DNA from: Cephalopachus bancanus
Lineage: Eukaryota; Chordata; Mammalia; Primates; Tarsiidae
NCBI GenBank assembly: GCA_027257055.1
Contig: JAPVLO010000277.1
Span: 1,426,001 to 1,490,000 of the forward strand
Reading direction: 5' to 3'
Length of the DNA: 64,000 bases
How positions within the stretch are numbered: position 1 is the first letter of the stretch; the number at the start of each line of letters is the position of its first letter. Positions 36,238-49,306 of this stretch are shown in pieces. The notes under the pieces were generated by a model. It was given only the letters and a program-made list of their open reading frames with translations. It was not told where the DNA came from and did not search any database. The translations under genes were made by a program, and so were the position numbers.

Positions 36238-37182
36238 TGTTGTTTTTAAATGTTGGTAAAATATGTATAATATAAAAGTTACCATGTTCTTTTTTTTCTT
36301 TTTGAGTCAGAGGTCAGAGTCTCACTCTGTTGCCCAGGCTGGAGTGCAGTGACTCACTCACAGCTACTGCTGCCTCGAGCTTCTGGGCTCAGGCAGTCCT
36401 TCTGCCTCAGCAAAGTAGCTGGAACTAGAGGCAGGTGCCACCACACCTAGCTGATTTTTTAATTTATTGTAGAGACGAGGGCTCGCCCAGTGGCCCAGGC
36501 TGCTCTCGAGCCCCTGGTCTCAGGCAATCCTCTTGCCTTCTCCTCCCCAAGTGCTGGGATGACAGGCTGAGCCACTGTGCCCGGCCAAATTGACCATTTT
36601 TACCACTTCCGGTGTACAGTTTCTTAAGTACATTCACAGTTATGCAACCATCAAACCATCCGTCTCAGAACCGCATCTTCCCAAACTAAAGCTTTGCGCT
36701 CACTCACCACTCGCTCCCCATCCGCCCTTCTCTCAGCCTCTGGCAACCCCCATTCTCCTCTCTCTCATTCTCTCTGTGAATTCGACTGCTCTGGGACCCT
36801 CAGCTAAGTGGAATTGCATAGCATCTGTCCTTTTGTGAATGACTGATGTCACTTAGCAGGATGTCCGCAAGGTTCCGCCCTGCTGTAGCCTGGGTCTGCA
36901 TCGCCTTCTTTTTTGAGGTTGAGTAATATTCCACTTTATGGAGTGGTCACCCTGTGTGTATCCATCCACAGAAGGACACTGGGTGGGTCCACCTTTGGGC
37001 GATTAAGTCACGCTGCCGTGCCCCGTACACACGCCTGTTCCAGCCCTTACCCTCACTTGCTTCAGGTTTGGATCCAAAGTGGGACTGCTGGTCCTATGGT
37101 AATTCTGCGGAATTTCGGGGGTCCTGCCTTGCTGTTTTCCACACCCTGACTGCAGCCTTTGTTTCCATTCCACCCAGCCCAG
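36238..37182 (-). mobile_element. Old L1 3' end, split by an Alu
   Basis: Antisense L1 3'-UTR words: TTGGTAAAATATGTATAATA (36252) and TTACCATG, then after the Alu CTTAAGTACATTCACAGTTA, ATGCAACCATCAAACCATCC, GTGAATTCGACTGCTC, GTCACTTAGCAGGATGTCC, GAGTAATATTCCACTTTATG, GTTTTCCACACCCTGACTGC. Confidence 0.75.
36289..36590 (-). mobile_element. Alu inside the L1 3' end
   Basis: Reverse dimer GAGTCAGAGGTCAGAGTCTC to CTGAGCCACTGTGCCCGGCC. It carries the one-base deletion (GACAGGCTGAGCC) but not the right-arm changes of the youngest copies. Confidence 0.9.
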
Positions 37183-37512
37183 AGGCAGGGCGCTGCTCCT
37201 CTTCTGACTCCCCGGGAAAAGCGCTGGGTCTGAAGAGGCCCCAGCCAGCCTCTGACACCGGGGCAGGAGGTGTTTCTGTTCCCTGAGCTTCCTCAGCTGA
37301 CCATCTCGGGCTTTTCCTCTCTGGCCCTTCCCCCAGAGCCCTGGGCTTCCTCTCCTCCAGCCTCCTCCCCAAGCCCTCACCTCCCTAAGTGATGCTGGAA
37401 AGCAAGGAACTCTCTCTCCCCCTCCTGCAGAGCCACTGAATTACTGTCTTTAGTTACTTAATCCTGCCCTTGGGGTTCACCTTCTATCTCAAGTAACAAC
37501 CCAGCTCTCTTT
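37183..37512. other. Intronic sequence without supported features
   Basis: No repeat or exon is recognised between the L1 end and the tandem Alus. Confidence 0.4.
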
Positions 37513-37524
37513 AAAAGCATTCTT

Positions 37525-37816
37525 GCTGGGCTCGGTGGCTCAGCCTGTAATCCCAGCACTTTGGGAGGCCGAGTGCCTGAGTCCACGGGTTCGAGACCAG
37601 CCCGGGCAACTTGGCAAGACCTTGTCTCTACAATAAATAAATAAAAAATTAGCCGGGCATGGTGGCGCATGCCTGTAGTTCCAGCCACTTGGAAGGCTGA
37701 GGCAGAAGATCACCAGAGCCCAGCAGGTTGACACTGGGGTGGCCGTGAGTATGCCACAGCACTCTGGCCTGGGCAACAGAGTGAGACTCTGACTCAAAAA
37801 AAAAAAAAAAAAAAAA
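37525..37816 (+). mobile_element. Alu 1 of a tandem pair at one target site
   Basis: Dimer with the subfamily deletion (GGCTCAGCCTGTAATC) and a shortened left arm. Flanked by AAAAGCATTCT at 37513-37523 and 37817-37827. Confidence 0.93.
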
Positions 37817-37827
37817 AAAAGCATTCT

Positions 37828-38116
37828 CAGCTGGGTACTGTGGCTTACCCCCGTAATCCCAACACTTTGGGAGGCTCAAGTAAAAAGGATTGCCTCAGCC
37901 CAGAGGCTCAAGGCTTGGCAACTTGGCAAGAGCTCATCTCTACAATAGCTTTAAAAATTAGCCAGGCATGGTGACGTGCACCTGTGTTTCAGCTACTTGG
38001 AAGGCTGAGGTGGAAGGATCCCTGAGCCCAGCCGGTCGAGGCTGCAGTTGCCATGACTGTGCCACTGCACTCCAGCCTCAGTCGGAGTGAGACTTTGACT
38101 CAAAAAAAAAAAAAAA
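37828..38116 (+). mobile_element. Alu 2 of a tandem pair at one target site
   Basis: Older dimer CAGCTGGGTACTGTGGC to AGTCGGAGTGAGACTTTGAC with an A-tail. Flanked by the same AAAAGCATTCT at 37817-37827 and 38117-38127. Confidence 0.93.
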
Positions 38117-38128
38117 AAAAGCATTCTT

Positions 38129-38624
38129 GTTTGCTTCAGAAAAAAATCAAACATATATCAGCTACAGCCAAGCACGCATCACAAGCACAGCTCCTTCAAA
38201 GGGTGCCCACTGTCACCACCCTTCCTTTCTTTCACACCTGATGGGGACACACCCCTTCCCCATAAGGCACTGGCAGCCCCTGACCAGTGACACCTCTCCG
38301 CCCCTCACTGAATGCAGTGCCCTAATTATGGGATTGCGGGAATAGCAGGTTGTGCTTCTGAGAACCCAGCAAGTGTCTTTGTTCCCAGAGAGACAACGGC
38401 CCCCCTGGGAGGTGATCGGAAATCCACACGTCCTACAGTGGAGTTTTTGCCAGGGATAGCATTAAATCCACACTGAGAGTTGAGTCACTCGGGCAGCTTC
38501 TCAGGCTCTTTAATGAGGGCTTGGACCTGGGAGAGCCTGTCTGGGTTCCACTTCCTGGGCCTTGGCCTGGGAGAAAGGACTTGAGCCGTGCGGAGCCTCT
38601 TGCCATACTTGGTTCATCTTTCCT
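38129..38624. other. Intronic sequence without supported features
   Basis: Nothing recognised. Confidence 0.4.
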
Positions 38625-38795
38625 GGCATGTTATTTGTTGTCTGATTTACTTCTCACAGTCCTAGGAAGGTGAAGAGTCATCCCTCTTTCTGTAGATGAG
38701 GAGACAGAAGTTCAAAGAGCGTGAGTGACTTGCCCAAAGCCACCCAGTGAGAGAGGAGTGGAGTCAGTGTGAACCCGGGTTCTAAACAGAGCTGA
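38625..38795 (-). mobile_element. MIR
   Basis: Antisense: TTACTTCTCACAGTCC, CTTTCTGTAGATGAGGAGAC, GTGACTTGCCCAAAGCCACC, GTGTGAACCCGGGTTC. Confidence 0.8.
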
Positions 38796-38945
38796 GAATA
38801 TCCCACATCTGTCACCTCCAGGCCCGACTCACCTCTGGTAGACAGGAGCTAGGGAATGCCCCCGCTGGCCCTAGGCTCAGACAGGCCCGGGTAGGTCTGA
38901 GTGCCCCTGTTTACAGGCTGGCTGGTCTGGCATAGTTCCTTAACT

Positions 38946-39209
<264 letters not shown>

Positions 39210-39564
39210 TGATTTTGGGAGTCGGTTTCCTCATCTGTAGGACAGACAGGATCAATGCCTGTGGTCCAGAGACGTGGGGAGACACAGTGAGACAACATAA
39301 GCAAACTGCATGGAGAGTATGGCCCGCAGTCAGGGCTGAGGTGTCATTACTGCCTCCGAGGGACCCCTTGGCAGAGCTTGAAGAGAAACAGGAGGGGGAC
39401 TGCAGCCCCAGTCAGACCTGCTCTCCTGAACCATCGCCAGCCTCTGCGCCTTCTCAGCCACTGCCTTCTCCTTACTCCAGGCAGGATCAGCCAAGACATA
39501 TGTTCCTGACTAATTTCTAAAAAGATTAATCTACAAAAAGCCTCCTAGCCGTATGAGCCTGGAG

Positions 39565-39850
39565 GACACCATGCTGCGTGGAAGAAGCCCGTCACAAAAG
39601 GACTGTGTGATTCCACTTGGACGAGATCCCCGGAGGAGTCAAATCCATAGAGATAGTAAATGTTGTGCTGAGGGTGGGGAGTTAGCGCTTAGTGGGTGTA
39701 GAGTTTCATTACAGTCTGGGGAGATGGATGGTGGTGATTGTAGCTTGACGGCCTGAATGGACTTGCTGCCAAGTGCTGAAAGAAGAGGGTCAATTTTATA
39801 TCCTACAGGTTCAAAAAAATCCAAAAAAAAATTCTGGAAAAAAAAAATTA
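39565..39850 (+). mobile_element. Old L1 3' end
   Basis: Sense words: AAAGGACTGTGTGATTCCAC, AGTTAGCGCTTAGTGGGTG, TAGAGTTTCATTACAGTCTG, GGAGATGGATGGTGGTGATT, ATTTTATATCCTACAGG, and an A-rich end. Confidence 0.75.
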
Positions 39851-40161
39851 AGCCTCTTAGCCCTAGACTTTCTGCTCAGGTTTCTTCCCAGGCTGCGGGA
39901 ATGCGTGTGGATTTGGCTTGATTCCTGCAGTGTTGCCTCTTAATCGGGGCCCAAGTTAGCATTTCTGGCATAAGGTCACCCTTGCAAAATGCCCGTGTGG
40001 CCCCCAGAGCCGCTGAACACAGGCCCAGCACAGCCAGGTCCTCGCAGCCGTGGTGCAGACCTTGTTTCTTGGAGGGTGAGATGATTTGGTTGCTTTGTAA
40101 TCAGGGGTCCTGATGCAATGTGTATTCCGAATGTCTGAATGTTGTGTCACCACATCTGGCT

Positions 40162-40277
40162 ATCTTTTTTTTTTTTTTTGGATACGAAGTCTGGCTATGT
40201 TTCCCAGGCTGGTCTTGCGATTCTCCTGCCTTGGCCCCTCAAGGTGCTGGAATTACAGTCACGAGCCAGCAGGCCCA
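40162..40277 (-). mobile_element. Alu monomer (left-arm type)
   Basis: T-run, then GGCTATGTTTCCCAGGCTGG, CTTGGCCCCTCAAGGTGCTG and GAGCCAGCAGGCCC. Only one arm is present. Confidence 0.75.
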
Positions 40278-40446
40278 ATGAAACTGTGGTTTTAGTTCTC
40301 TTTTTTACCCTTATGCAGAATCGAGTGTGTCTGAGCTGAATGAGCATGTGAGGTGATTCTACCCAGGCAGCCTTTGTCCAGTCAAAGGAAGCCGGACTTG
40401 GGGCACTCTGTCATGCCTCTTTCCGGCTGACTCTGAAGGGTCTTGG

Positions 40447-40665
40447 TGTGTTTTAATTTTAGAGTCAAAGGGTACATGGGCAGGTCTGTTACATGACATA
40501 TCTTTTTTGAGTGATGCTGAGATTTGGACTTTTGTTGAATCTGTCGCCCAGGTAGTGAAACATGGTAGGTACCCAATAGGTCGTTTTTCAACCCTTGCCC
40601 TCCCTCTTCCTCCCCTGTGTGGGGGTCCCCAGAATCCGTTGTTCCCATCTGATGGGTCTTAAAGC
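40447..40665 (-). mobile_element. L1 3' UTR fragment
   Basis: Antisense words: GTCAAAGGGTACATGGGCAG, GTCTGTTACATGACATATC, GAGTGATGCTGAGATTTGG, GTCGCCCAGGTAGTGAAAC, GGTACCCAATAGGTCG, TTTTTCAACCCTTGCCCTCC. Confidence 0.8.
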
Positions 40666-40820
40666 CTAAATTGTTCTCTGACTCTGGACTGGCTCAATGG
40701 GCCATAGAAAAAAATAGCCTTTCCCCCTCCCTTACTGAGATGTACCCACACAGGCTCGTTTCACAGATACTCTCAGGCAGCTAGTCAAACCCAAAATTCT
40801 CCAACTTTCAAGATCTTTTC

Positions 40821-41108
40821 AGCCAGGCATGGTGGCTCCCACCTGTAATCCCAGCACTTTGGGAGGTGGAGGTAAGAGGACTGCCTGAGGCCAGGGGATT
40901 GAGACCAGCCTGGGCAACTTGGTGAGACCTTGTCTCCAAATAAACCAAAAAACTAGCTGGTCATGGTGGCACACTCCTGTAGTTCCAGCTACTTGGAAAG
41001 TCAAGGCAGAAGGGTCGTCTGAACACAGCAGGTCAAGACTGTGGTGGCTGTGAGCATGCCACTGCACTCCAGCCTGGGCGACAGAGACTCCTACTCAAAA
41101 AAATAGAA
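40821..41108 (+). mobile_element. Alu
   Basis: Dimer AGCCAGGCATGGTGGCTCC to TGGGCGACAGAGACTCCTAC, with an AAATAAACCAAAAAACTAGC linker. Confidence 0.92.
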
Positions 41109-42189
41109 AAGTATGCTGTCAGAGCAAAGATCCAATTCCTGGAGCCAAAACTCAAATATAAACTACAGAGGTTTCCAGTTCTTCAAAGAAATCTATTAGC
41201 AAATTCCAGAACACTCCAGAGAAATGGCACACGCACAACTCCTAGAGGACTGGGTTGAACACGCAGTAGACGTGAGCAGCCACAGTCTTTCAGGCAGGGG
41301 TGATCCCCGTCCTCCAGAAGCGTTCAGGCAGCACCAAGCAAATTGCCAGGCGCCCCGTGGCAGCCTGACTTCACTAATCCGCCACCATTCTAGGTCCACT
41401 GCATTGCCGACTGGCAGTCAAGCTGAGTCGAGATCCCCTCGGAGTGAAAAGCCAGCTGATGAATTGAGGCAACGAACTTGAACGCCAATGTTGCCATGGA
41501 ATACCTTGCTGGCCCTTGAGCAGGACTTTCTGTCTCGTCTCATTTTTCTCATCTATGAGATCAGGTGAAAAGAGATCTGCAGAAGAGCATAACGATACAC
41601 CAGAGAGAAAAAGAGCATTGAAGGGCCCTTCTCGCTGGCTTTTCTGCCTCACACCGTGCTCTGTTCCAAGCCTAACGGGAGGAGTGATTTGCCCTCACCT
41701 GCAGAAACCGCAGGGCGGCTCCTTCTGGAATCCCACGGTCCGGTCCGTTTCTCGAAATCAGTTTGGTTCCAAGCACCAGGTAAACAACATAACTGAGTAT
41801 GACGCAAAAATGCTACAACAATAACCAAGTGTCGGCAGAGGACTGGTGAGAAGGAATCGGTCTCGAGGCAAGGAGGGGGGCTGGCGGCCTGTCTCAGGGA
41901 CCAAGTGTTGCTGGCGAAAAACGGTCCAAGCCTGGAGATCCCGTTTGCCAGCCCCTTTCAGCCACATCGCGTCTGTGAAACCGAGAGACTCACTTGAAGC
42001 CCGCTGAGCCCCAGCGACTTGGCCCGTAAAGTACTGACCCAGACTGCCCCCTTGGTACCTCCGGGGTAGCTGTGAGGGCCCGGCAAGGTCAAACAGGCAG
42101 ATGGATTTGGGAAACTGAACGTGAGCCGGGTGAGGAGTTACCATCGCCCTCGGCTGGCTCCATCCGCCGCACCCAGCTCTTCCTCCAGA
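41109..42189. other. Intronic sequence without supported features
   Basis: No exon or repeat is recognised. A weak sense MIR-like piece follows at 42190-42310 (CTGTGAGCTGACATGGCC). Confidence 0.4.
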
Positions 42190-42479
42190 GGCAGAAGAAC
42201 TCAGCCATCTGTCACTGGGGTCCTGGAGTCTGACTGTCTGGGTTTCTCACCCGGCTCAGCCATCAGTGAGCTCTGTGAGCTGACATGGCCCCTTATGTGT
42301 GCCCTCCTCTGTGAGCTGGAGGTGGTGACGGTGATGTCACTTCACAGATTGTAGTGCCACTTGACTGTTGCATGTTAATAGACCCAAAGAACTTAGAACT
42401 GTGTTTCACAGTAAAACATCCGGTGCATATTAGCCTGTTTTTGTTTGGCTCTTTTGAAACTTTATTAAGAAGTACTTCA

Positions 42480-43137
<658 letters not shown>

Positions 43138-43139
43138 TA

Positions 43140-43943
<804 letters not shown>

Positions 43944-44995
43944 GAGCCCTCGGGAGGGTCAGCGTGGCCGGGGTGGGCGGCCGGGCCGGAAGGAGGGGCC
44001 CGAGGCTGAGTCGCCCGGTGGCCGGGCTCCCTGCGGGGTGACTTGAGGGCCCCGGGACCTGTGAGCGGTGCTCTCGGCCAGGGACCCCAGTGCTTGCTGC
44101 GTACCCAGAGGGTCCTGCGGAAGGGCGCCCCCCACCCGAGGTCGGACGAGAGCTGGGTTCCCGACATGATCCGGCCCTCGGCGACCACATTCCCGTTTCC
44201 CGGAATCTCTGGTGCTATGAACTGGGATTCCCGAGGGTCCCAAAGCTGTCATTCTTGCAGAAGGCTCTCCCCCAAGGGCCCCGGGGAGATCTGATGATGA
44301 GATGAGCCCGTCTCCCGGGCTGTCGCCATCCCCCCTGTACTCTCTCGAATTCGCCCTGCTTGCCTCAGCAACCTCGGCAGGGACCCGCCAGAGAGGAAGA
44401 TCAACAGGAACAACAACGTGGACTTGGGGACGCAGCCTCCGAGGCCAGCAGCCGGTGCCCCGGGTGAGCCCACAGTCCAGGCTGCCACCGGTCTCCCACC
44501 CTGGTACCACGAGGCCATGTAGACTGTTTCCAGCTTGTGCCAGACAGGTGATGGGTGCACACTACTGTGAGTTAAGTGTAGTAAGCAGAGGTGCTCCTGC
44601 TGTCTCTCCAGCCACACGCACCCATCTCAGTCTCAAGAGAGCCCCTTCACCGCCACGCACAGCCCTGGGGTACAGCCTAGGAGACCACCAGTGACGGAAC
44701 CAGGCAGGTCCTGAGTGCATCTTCCCACAACTGGATTCTGGAGGGAGTGCCACAGAGGCCTCCTGGTGGATTCTGATGGTGTCACCTAAGTCACCTTATT
44801 GCCCTCCCCGGAAAGACAATCGAGGGACCCCAGATCCCGTCCTGAGCCGCCTCTTAGATGCTGTGCCTAACCCATACGACTAGCTCTCATCAAATGAGAC
44901 TGTTACTAATGTGTTGCTCACTTGTTAATAACTGATAGTTGTCCAAATGGAGAAGCCAGTTGGGTAGGTCAAGAACTTGATCTTAAGTTTCTCCT

Positions 44996-45299
44996 GGCTG
45001 GGCACAGTGGCTCAAGCCTGTCATTCCAGCAATTTGGGAGGCCGAAGAGAGAGGGTTGCCTGAGCCCATGGGTTCGAGACCGGGCTGGGCAACTTGGTGA
45101 GACCTCGTCTCTACAAAAAAAACAAAAAAAATTAGCCGAGCATGGTAGCGCATGCCTGTAGTTCCAGCTACTTGGAAGGCTGAGGCAGAAGGATCGCCTG
45201 AGCCCAGCAGGTCGAGGCTGCTGTGGCTGTGGAGTGCCACTGCACTCCAACCTGGGTGACAGAGTAAGACTCTTACTCAAAAAAAAAAAAAAAAAAAAG
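44996..45299 (+). mobile_element. Alu in the FAM167A 3' UTR, sense orientation
   Basis: Complete dimer GGCTGGGCACAGTGGCTC to GGGTGACAGAGTAAGACTC with a 20-base A-tail and an AAAAAAAACAAAAAAAATTA linker. It would be part of the mature mRNA if the predicted 3' UTR is right. Confidence 0.93.
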
Positions 45300-46621
45300 A
45301 ATTTATCCCTAACAAGTGTGAGGATCCACAAGTTGAGAGACCACAACAGTTTAGGGAAGTCAATTTAAAATAACACCAGGCAGGGCTTCCTCCGCCGCCT
45401 GGTGGAATCCTAAGATCAGAAAGGATTTTTGACTTTTGATGTCACCTTCTTGAACGTTTTTATGAGTCCTAGGGCACAATGAAGCCTGGAGAGGGAGAAG
45501 GGCTTTCCTCGGGCTACACAGTTGCTTACTGGCCGTAGAATATTGATGTGTGAAACCATTGTTAATCATGCCTAGTAGATCACATGTCAATGAACTTGGA
45601 CCCCAAAGATGGCCTTGATGCTTTGCCAAACCCACACACTGCCAACCCTTCCACTCTGCACCTCTCTCAGTCCCACCCAAACCTCTCACGTTGCAATTCA
45701 GAATACCTGAGTCAATGAGAGGGCAGACCCTGGACAGCCAACCCACAGGGCGTGTGTTCCTAATCACTGTCCCGTGGTCTATGTGTCATGTCCGGCTGTT
45801 CTAGCTGTCCTCTATAATCTCCTTGTAGCCCGTCCACGTACATTCTATGACCCACAGAGAGGAGAGGTTGCTTGTCTTTTGTGGGCTGAGAGTGGGAAGA
45901 TGCAAGTGAATGATCCCTAGTAGACAGAAAAGAACTCGGTCTCTTCCTTGTAATGTCGAAGAACTGGAGGGCTAATGCTTCCTTCAAAGACATAGAACAA
46001 CAGAGTCAAGATGGGTGTCTGCCCTATTCTGTGCCACAAAGTCTGAGACCCCGAGGGCCATACACCCCTGTCTCCCTGCCAAGCACTGCCAAGTCCTGAG
46101 GAGGCATCCCTCTCCTCCCAGCCTTCTTCCAGGCCAACCCCTGAGGCCTTGGGTGACCTGCACACACGCACCTACTCTTGCCACCGGGAACACGCCCTAA
46201 GTGTCCTCAAGCCCGTGCAGGGACGCCCATCCCATATTCTGAAAAAAAAAAAGCCAGACTGGATTTTTTTTCTTTTTTGGAATCAGTCATTCAGTAAGTG
46301 AAACAATTGGATTCAGCTAAAGCTAAGAGGTGTCACTGAATGCAGGCAACCCAGTGGAACTGGACACAGCTGAGCAGTTGAGGGGCCCAGGTAGCCCAAA
46401 GTTTCCCTTTCTCGTTCTCTGAGAGGAGACGGAGATCAAGATACATGCTTTGGGGTGGGGCAGCTGTCTCCGCCATTTTGCTAAGTACATCCCGGGAGGA
46501 TTCTCCTGGAGGATGAGCAGAGGCAGGAGGAGACCAGAGAAGGGAAGTGGAGGGGGAGACAGCTGTGTTTCCTAAGCGTCATCCAGTGTCAGCTCCCTTC
46601 CACAGTCGACACAACTGACCG

Positions 46622-46627
46622 AATAAA
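46622..46627 (+). terminator. Possible alternative poly(A) signal
   Basis: AATAAA in a moderately AT-rich context, 360 bases before the preferred signal. Confidence 0.25.
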
Positions 46628-46981
46628 TCTAGCTGGGTGAGGCCCCCATTCTGTCTCTGGGGCAGCCTCAATGGTGGCCTGTGCGCCGTGCCACCTTTCC
46701 GGCTCGCTGACAAACGCTCTTTGCAGTCCACTCACGAACCATGCTCCTCTCCGCCATCCCTCAGGCACCCCCCAGCCCCGCCACGCGTGGCCATGCCTGA
46801 TGCCTTCGTGGGCCCAGTAGCCATCACCGAGGCCTGGAGGGCCTGGGCAGGCCTGACCACGCCTGACCGAGCCCAAGACCTACCCCCGTAGCAATACCAA
46901 GTGCTATTACATCATCGATGGTCAATTTATAATTTTATTTTTTATGATTATTTGTTTCTAAATTGCTGTTAGAAACGGCGA

Positions 46982-46987
46982 AATAAA
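46982..46987 (+). terminator. FAM167A: Probable FAM167A poly(A) signal
   Basis: AATAAA preceded by an AT-rich stretch (46920-46970) and followed by TC/T-rich sequence at about 47025-47045, as expected of a cleavage site near 47000. Confidence 0.6.
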
Positions 46988-47097
46988 AAGACTTCAAAAG
47001 AAGATAGCCACACTAAGAAGAGAAATTGGCTTCCTCTTATTTTCGCTTATCCCCGTGACAGCACACACAGGGTCCTTGTTCCTTAACCGGCACTTAA

Positions 47098-47210
47098 TTG
47101 AAAGAAAGAATGGATGGGTAGACGGAAAGATGGAAGGGTGGGGAGAAGGGAGGGAGGAGGGAAGGAAGGAAGGATGGACGGATGCATGGATGGACAGACG
47201 GACGGATTCA
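47098..47210 (+). repeat. GGAA/GGAT microsatellite
   Basis: Tetranucleotide-type units GAAA, GGAT, GGAA and GACG in imperfect array. Confidence 0.85.
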
Positions 47211-48114
47211 GGACTTTTGCAGCCAGATAGAGGCATGGGAGGACAGAAAGCTTTCACCCTAATCACTCCTCTCCCGTTTATTGTGCCTTCCCGAGGAAGC
47301 TTCTTGGTGGTGGTCACTGTGAGGAGTTTCACAGGGAATGTTCCGTGAGCTGAAGGTGTGAGTTCGGAGACGGGGCCACTGTTCCCCAAACTGGCCAGAG
47401 CCAGAGGAAATCCAACCTCTTCCAGCATCATTTTCCAATGGACGTCATCATACTCCGAGGAGAACTGGTGCCTTACGTTTTTCAGCTGCTCGGAGCGCCT
47501 CTTAAGCCTCCAAACGGAACGTGTATGAGAACCGCCTGAGGTGCTGTGGCAAATGCATTTCCCTGGGAAAAGCACCCGGTTCCACCCCCAGGGATTCTGG
47601 CTGCGCAGACCCAAAGCAGGGCCTGGGAATCTGTTCTTAAATGCCCAGTTTGTCCACAGATACCTTGAGAGCCCCTCCAAAGACAAAGCAACCAAGGGAA
47701 GGCATTGATTGGAATCAATCCTAAATCTGTGTCCTCGGAAAGGGCCGGTGTGAGGGTCACAGCGGGTCTTGGTCATCCCATTTTTGCAAAGAACAGCTGA
47801 ACAATTCCAGCTCCCCGGCAATCCCTTGAGGTCACACCCCCTGTTTGCGCCAAAGGGGAGGGGTGACTGTGATCTCTTTCGCACTCGGCATGACCGTGGG
47901 GAGCAGCGGGTGTGAGGCGGGGGTGAGGCAGACACTTGGGCGTCCGCCATCGCTCTTGAGCATGTGGTTCAAATGCCGCTCGTGAAGCCCAGGCCTTTCC
48001 ACCCTGCGGACGGGACCCGCCTGCAAGGGGGACCCAACAGCCAGGAACTGTCTTGGGAGGGCAGCCCCTTGTAGTCCAGGCGCGCCCCTAGGTGCGTGTG
48101 GTCAGCATCAGCGC
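47211..48114. other. Intergenic sequence with a MER5-type fragment
   Basis: A MER5-type hAT remnant is visible at about 47515-47645 (GAGAACCGCCTGAGGTGCTG, CCACCCCCAGGGATTCTGGC, GGCCTGGGAATCTG). The rest is unassigned. A 318-codon minus-strand frame spans 46994-47950 and is discussed under findings. Confidence 0.5.
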
Positions 48115-48592
48115 ACCCGCTAGCATTGCTGCGAGAAGCTATTGCACCCGACTTCAGTGAACTTCTTCGGAAGATTCAAAACGTTCGCCCATTTCATGCT
48201 GGGTATCTTGCAAGCACACCTGCCCACATTGTGCTGAGTGTTCAGCAGGTTTTGACTAAAGACGGCACGCCCCCCGTACCCCACCCTCCCTATTCCCCTG
48301 ATCTCTCCCTGAGCCATTTTTTGTTTGCTTGTTTCCCTGGATGAAAAAAAGTCCTCAAAGGGAAATGTTTGCCCATGTGGAAGAGATGAAACAGAAAACA
48401 GCAGAAGCACCAAAAGGCATCAAAACTGAGAGCTGAAAAACTGTTGTGAGCGGTGGAAAAAGCATCTCGATAGGCGTATTGCAGCAAACGGAGAGGACTT
48501 TGAAGGTGATCGAAGTTTCAACGTATGAGAATAAATGCACAGTTTTTTTATATACAAAGTCCAGGTTTCTGGGGAGCCCTCCCTTGTACACC
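48115..48592 (+). pseudogene. Decayed mariner transposase, C-terminal end with 3' terminal repeat
   Basis: Translated fragments match the end of Tc1/mariner transposases: a TPAHIVLSVQQVLTK stretch, then PHPPYSPDLS (about 48283-48312). The catalytic-site neighbourhoods are altered: the acidic residue expected before the PAH block is absent, and the position after YSPDL reads SLSH. Frame breaks follow near 48345. The end GGTTTCTGGGGAGCCCTCCC followed by TGTA resembles a degraded mariner terminal repeat. The element is inactive. Confidence 0.75.
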
Positions 48593-49044
48593 TTTTCAGC
48601 CCAGAGGGAGACGAATGTGACCTCCAAACAAACCCAGTAGCCATCACTGCCACAGAGGATGAGGGGTGGCATCAGAGTGTGGAGGGGGCTGCTTTGACCG
48701 ATGGTCGGGGCTTCCTGCAGACTGCACCACTCCAACTGCAACCACAGCCATGCAAACATCAGGAAAAGAGTGCTCCGGGCAGAACACCAAGGCCCCAGGC
48801 CCTGAGGTCTGCAGGGGAGGCTGGCACAACAGGGGCTGCGGGAACAGGCAGGCTGGCTCCCCAGCAGTGACGGTCGGAGTGAGGAGTTGGGGTTTCGTTT
48901 GGACTGGGCGACATTTTTGGAAGATAGATGATCTGATTTCAAGTGTAGCAAGATCTGTGTAGAAAGTACCTGGCGCAGTGTGGAAAGTAAGGGAAGGCAG
49001 GGCAGAGGTGGACCCCAAGAGTGAATCAAGACGAGGGGAGTGTC
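48593..49044. other. Intergenic sequence without supported features
   Basis: No gene or repeat is recognised. Confidence 0.4.
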
Positions 49045-49306
49045 GGCCGGGCTCAGTGGCTCAGGCTGTCATCCCGGCACCCCGGGAGGCCAAGCCTGCG
49101 GGTTCGGGACCAGCCCGGCAAGACCTCATCTCTACAATAAATCCAAAAAATAGCCAGGCACGGGGGCGTGCACCTGTCGTTTCGGCTACTTGGAAGCCTT
49201 TGGTGGAAGGATCACCGGAGCCCAGAATGTCAACGCTGGGGGGCCGTGAGTGTGCCACTGCACTCTAGCCTGGGCGACAAAGTGAGACTCCAACCCCCCC
49301 AAAAAG
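49045..49306 (+). mobile_element. Alu with left-arm deletion
   Basis: GGCCGGGCTCAGTGGCTCAG to GGGCGACAAAGTGAGACTCC. The middle of the left arm is missing and the tail is CCCCCCCAAAAAG. Confidence 0.9.

Larger units (their letters stand above)
43944..47005 (+). other. FAM167A: FAM167A 3' UTR (predicted)
   Basis: From the stop codon to shortly after the AATAAA at 46982. About 3 kb of sequence without a convincing coding frame, containing one Alu (44996-45299). The end is inferred from the poly(A) signal and the AT-rich stretch before it. An earlier end after 46622 is possible. Confidence 0.6.
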
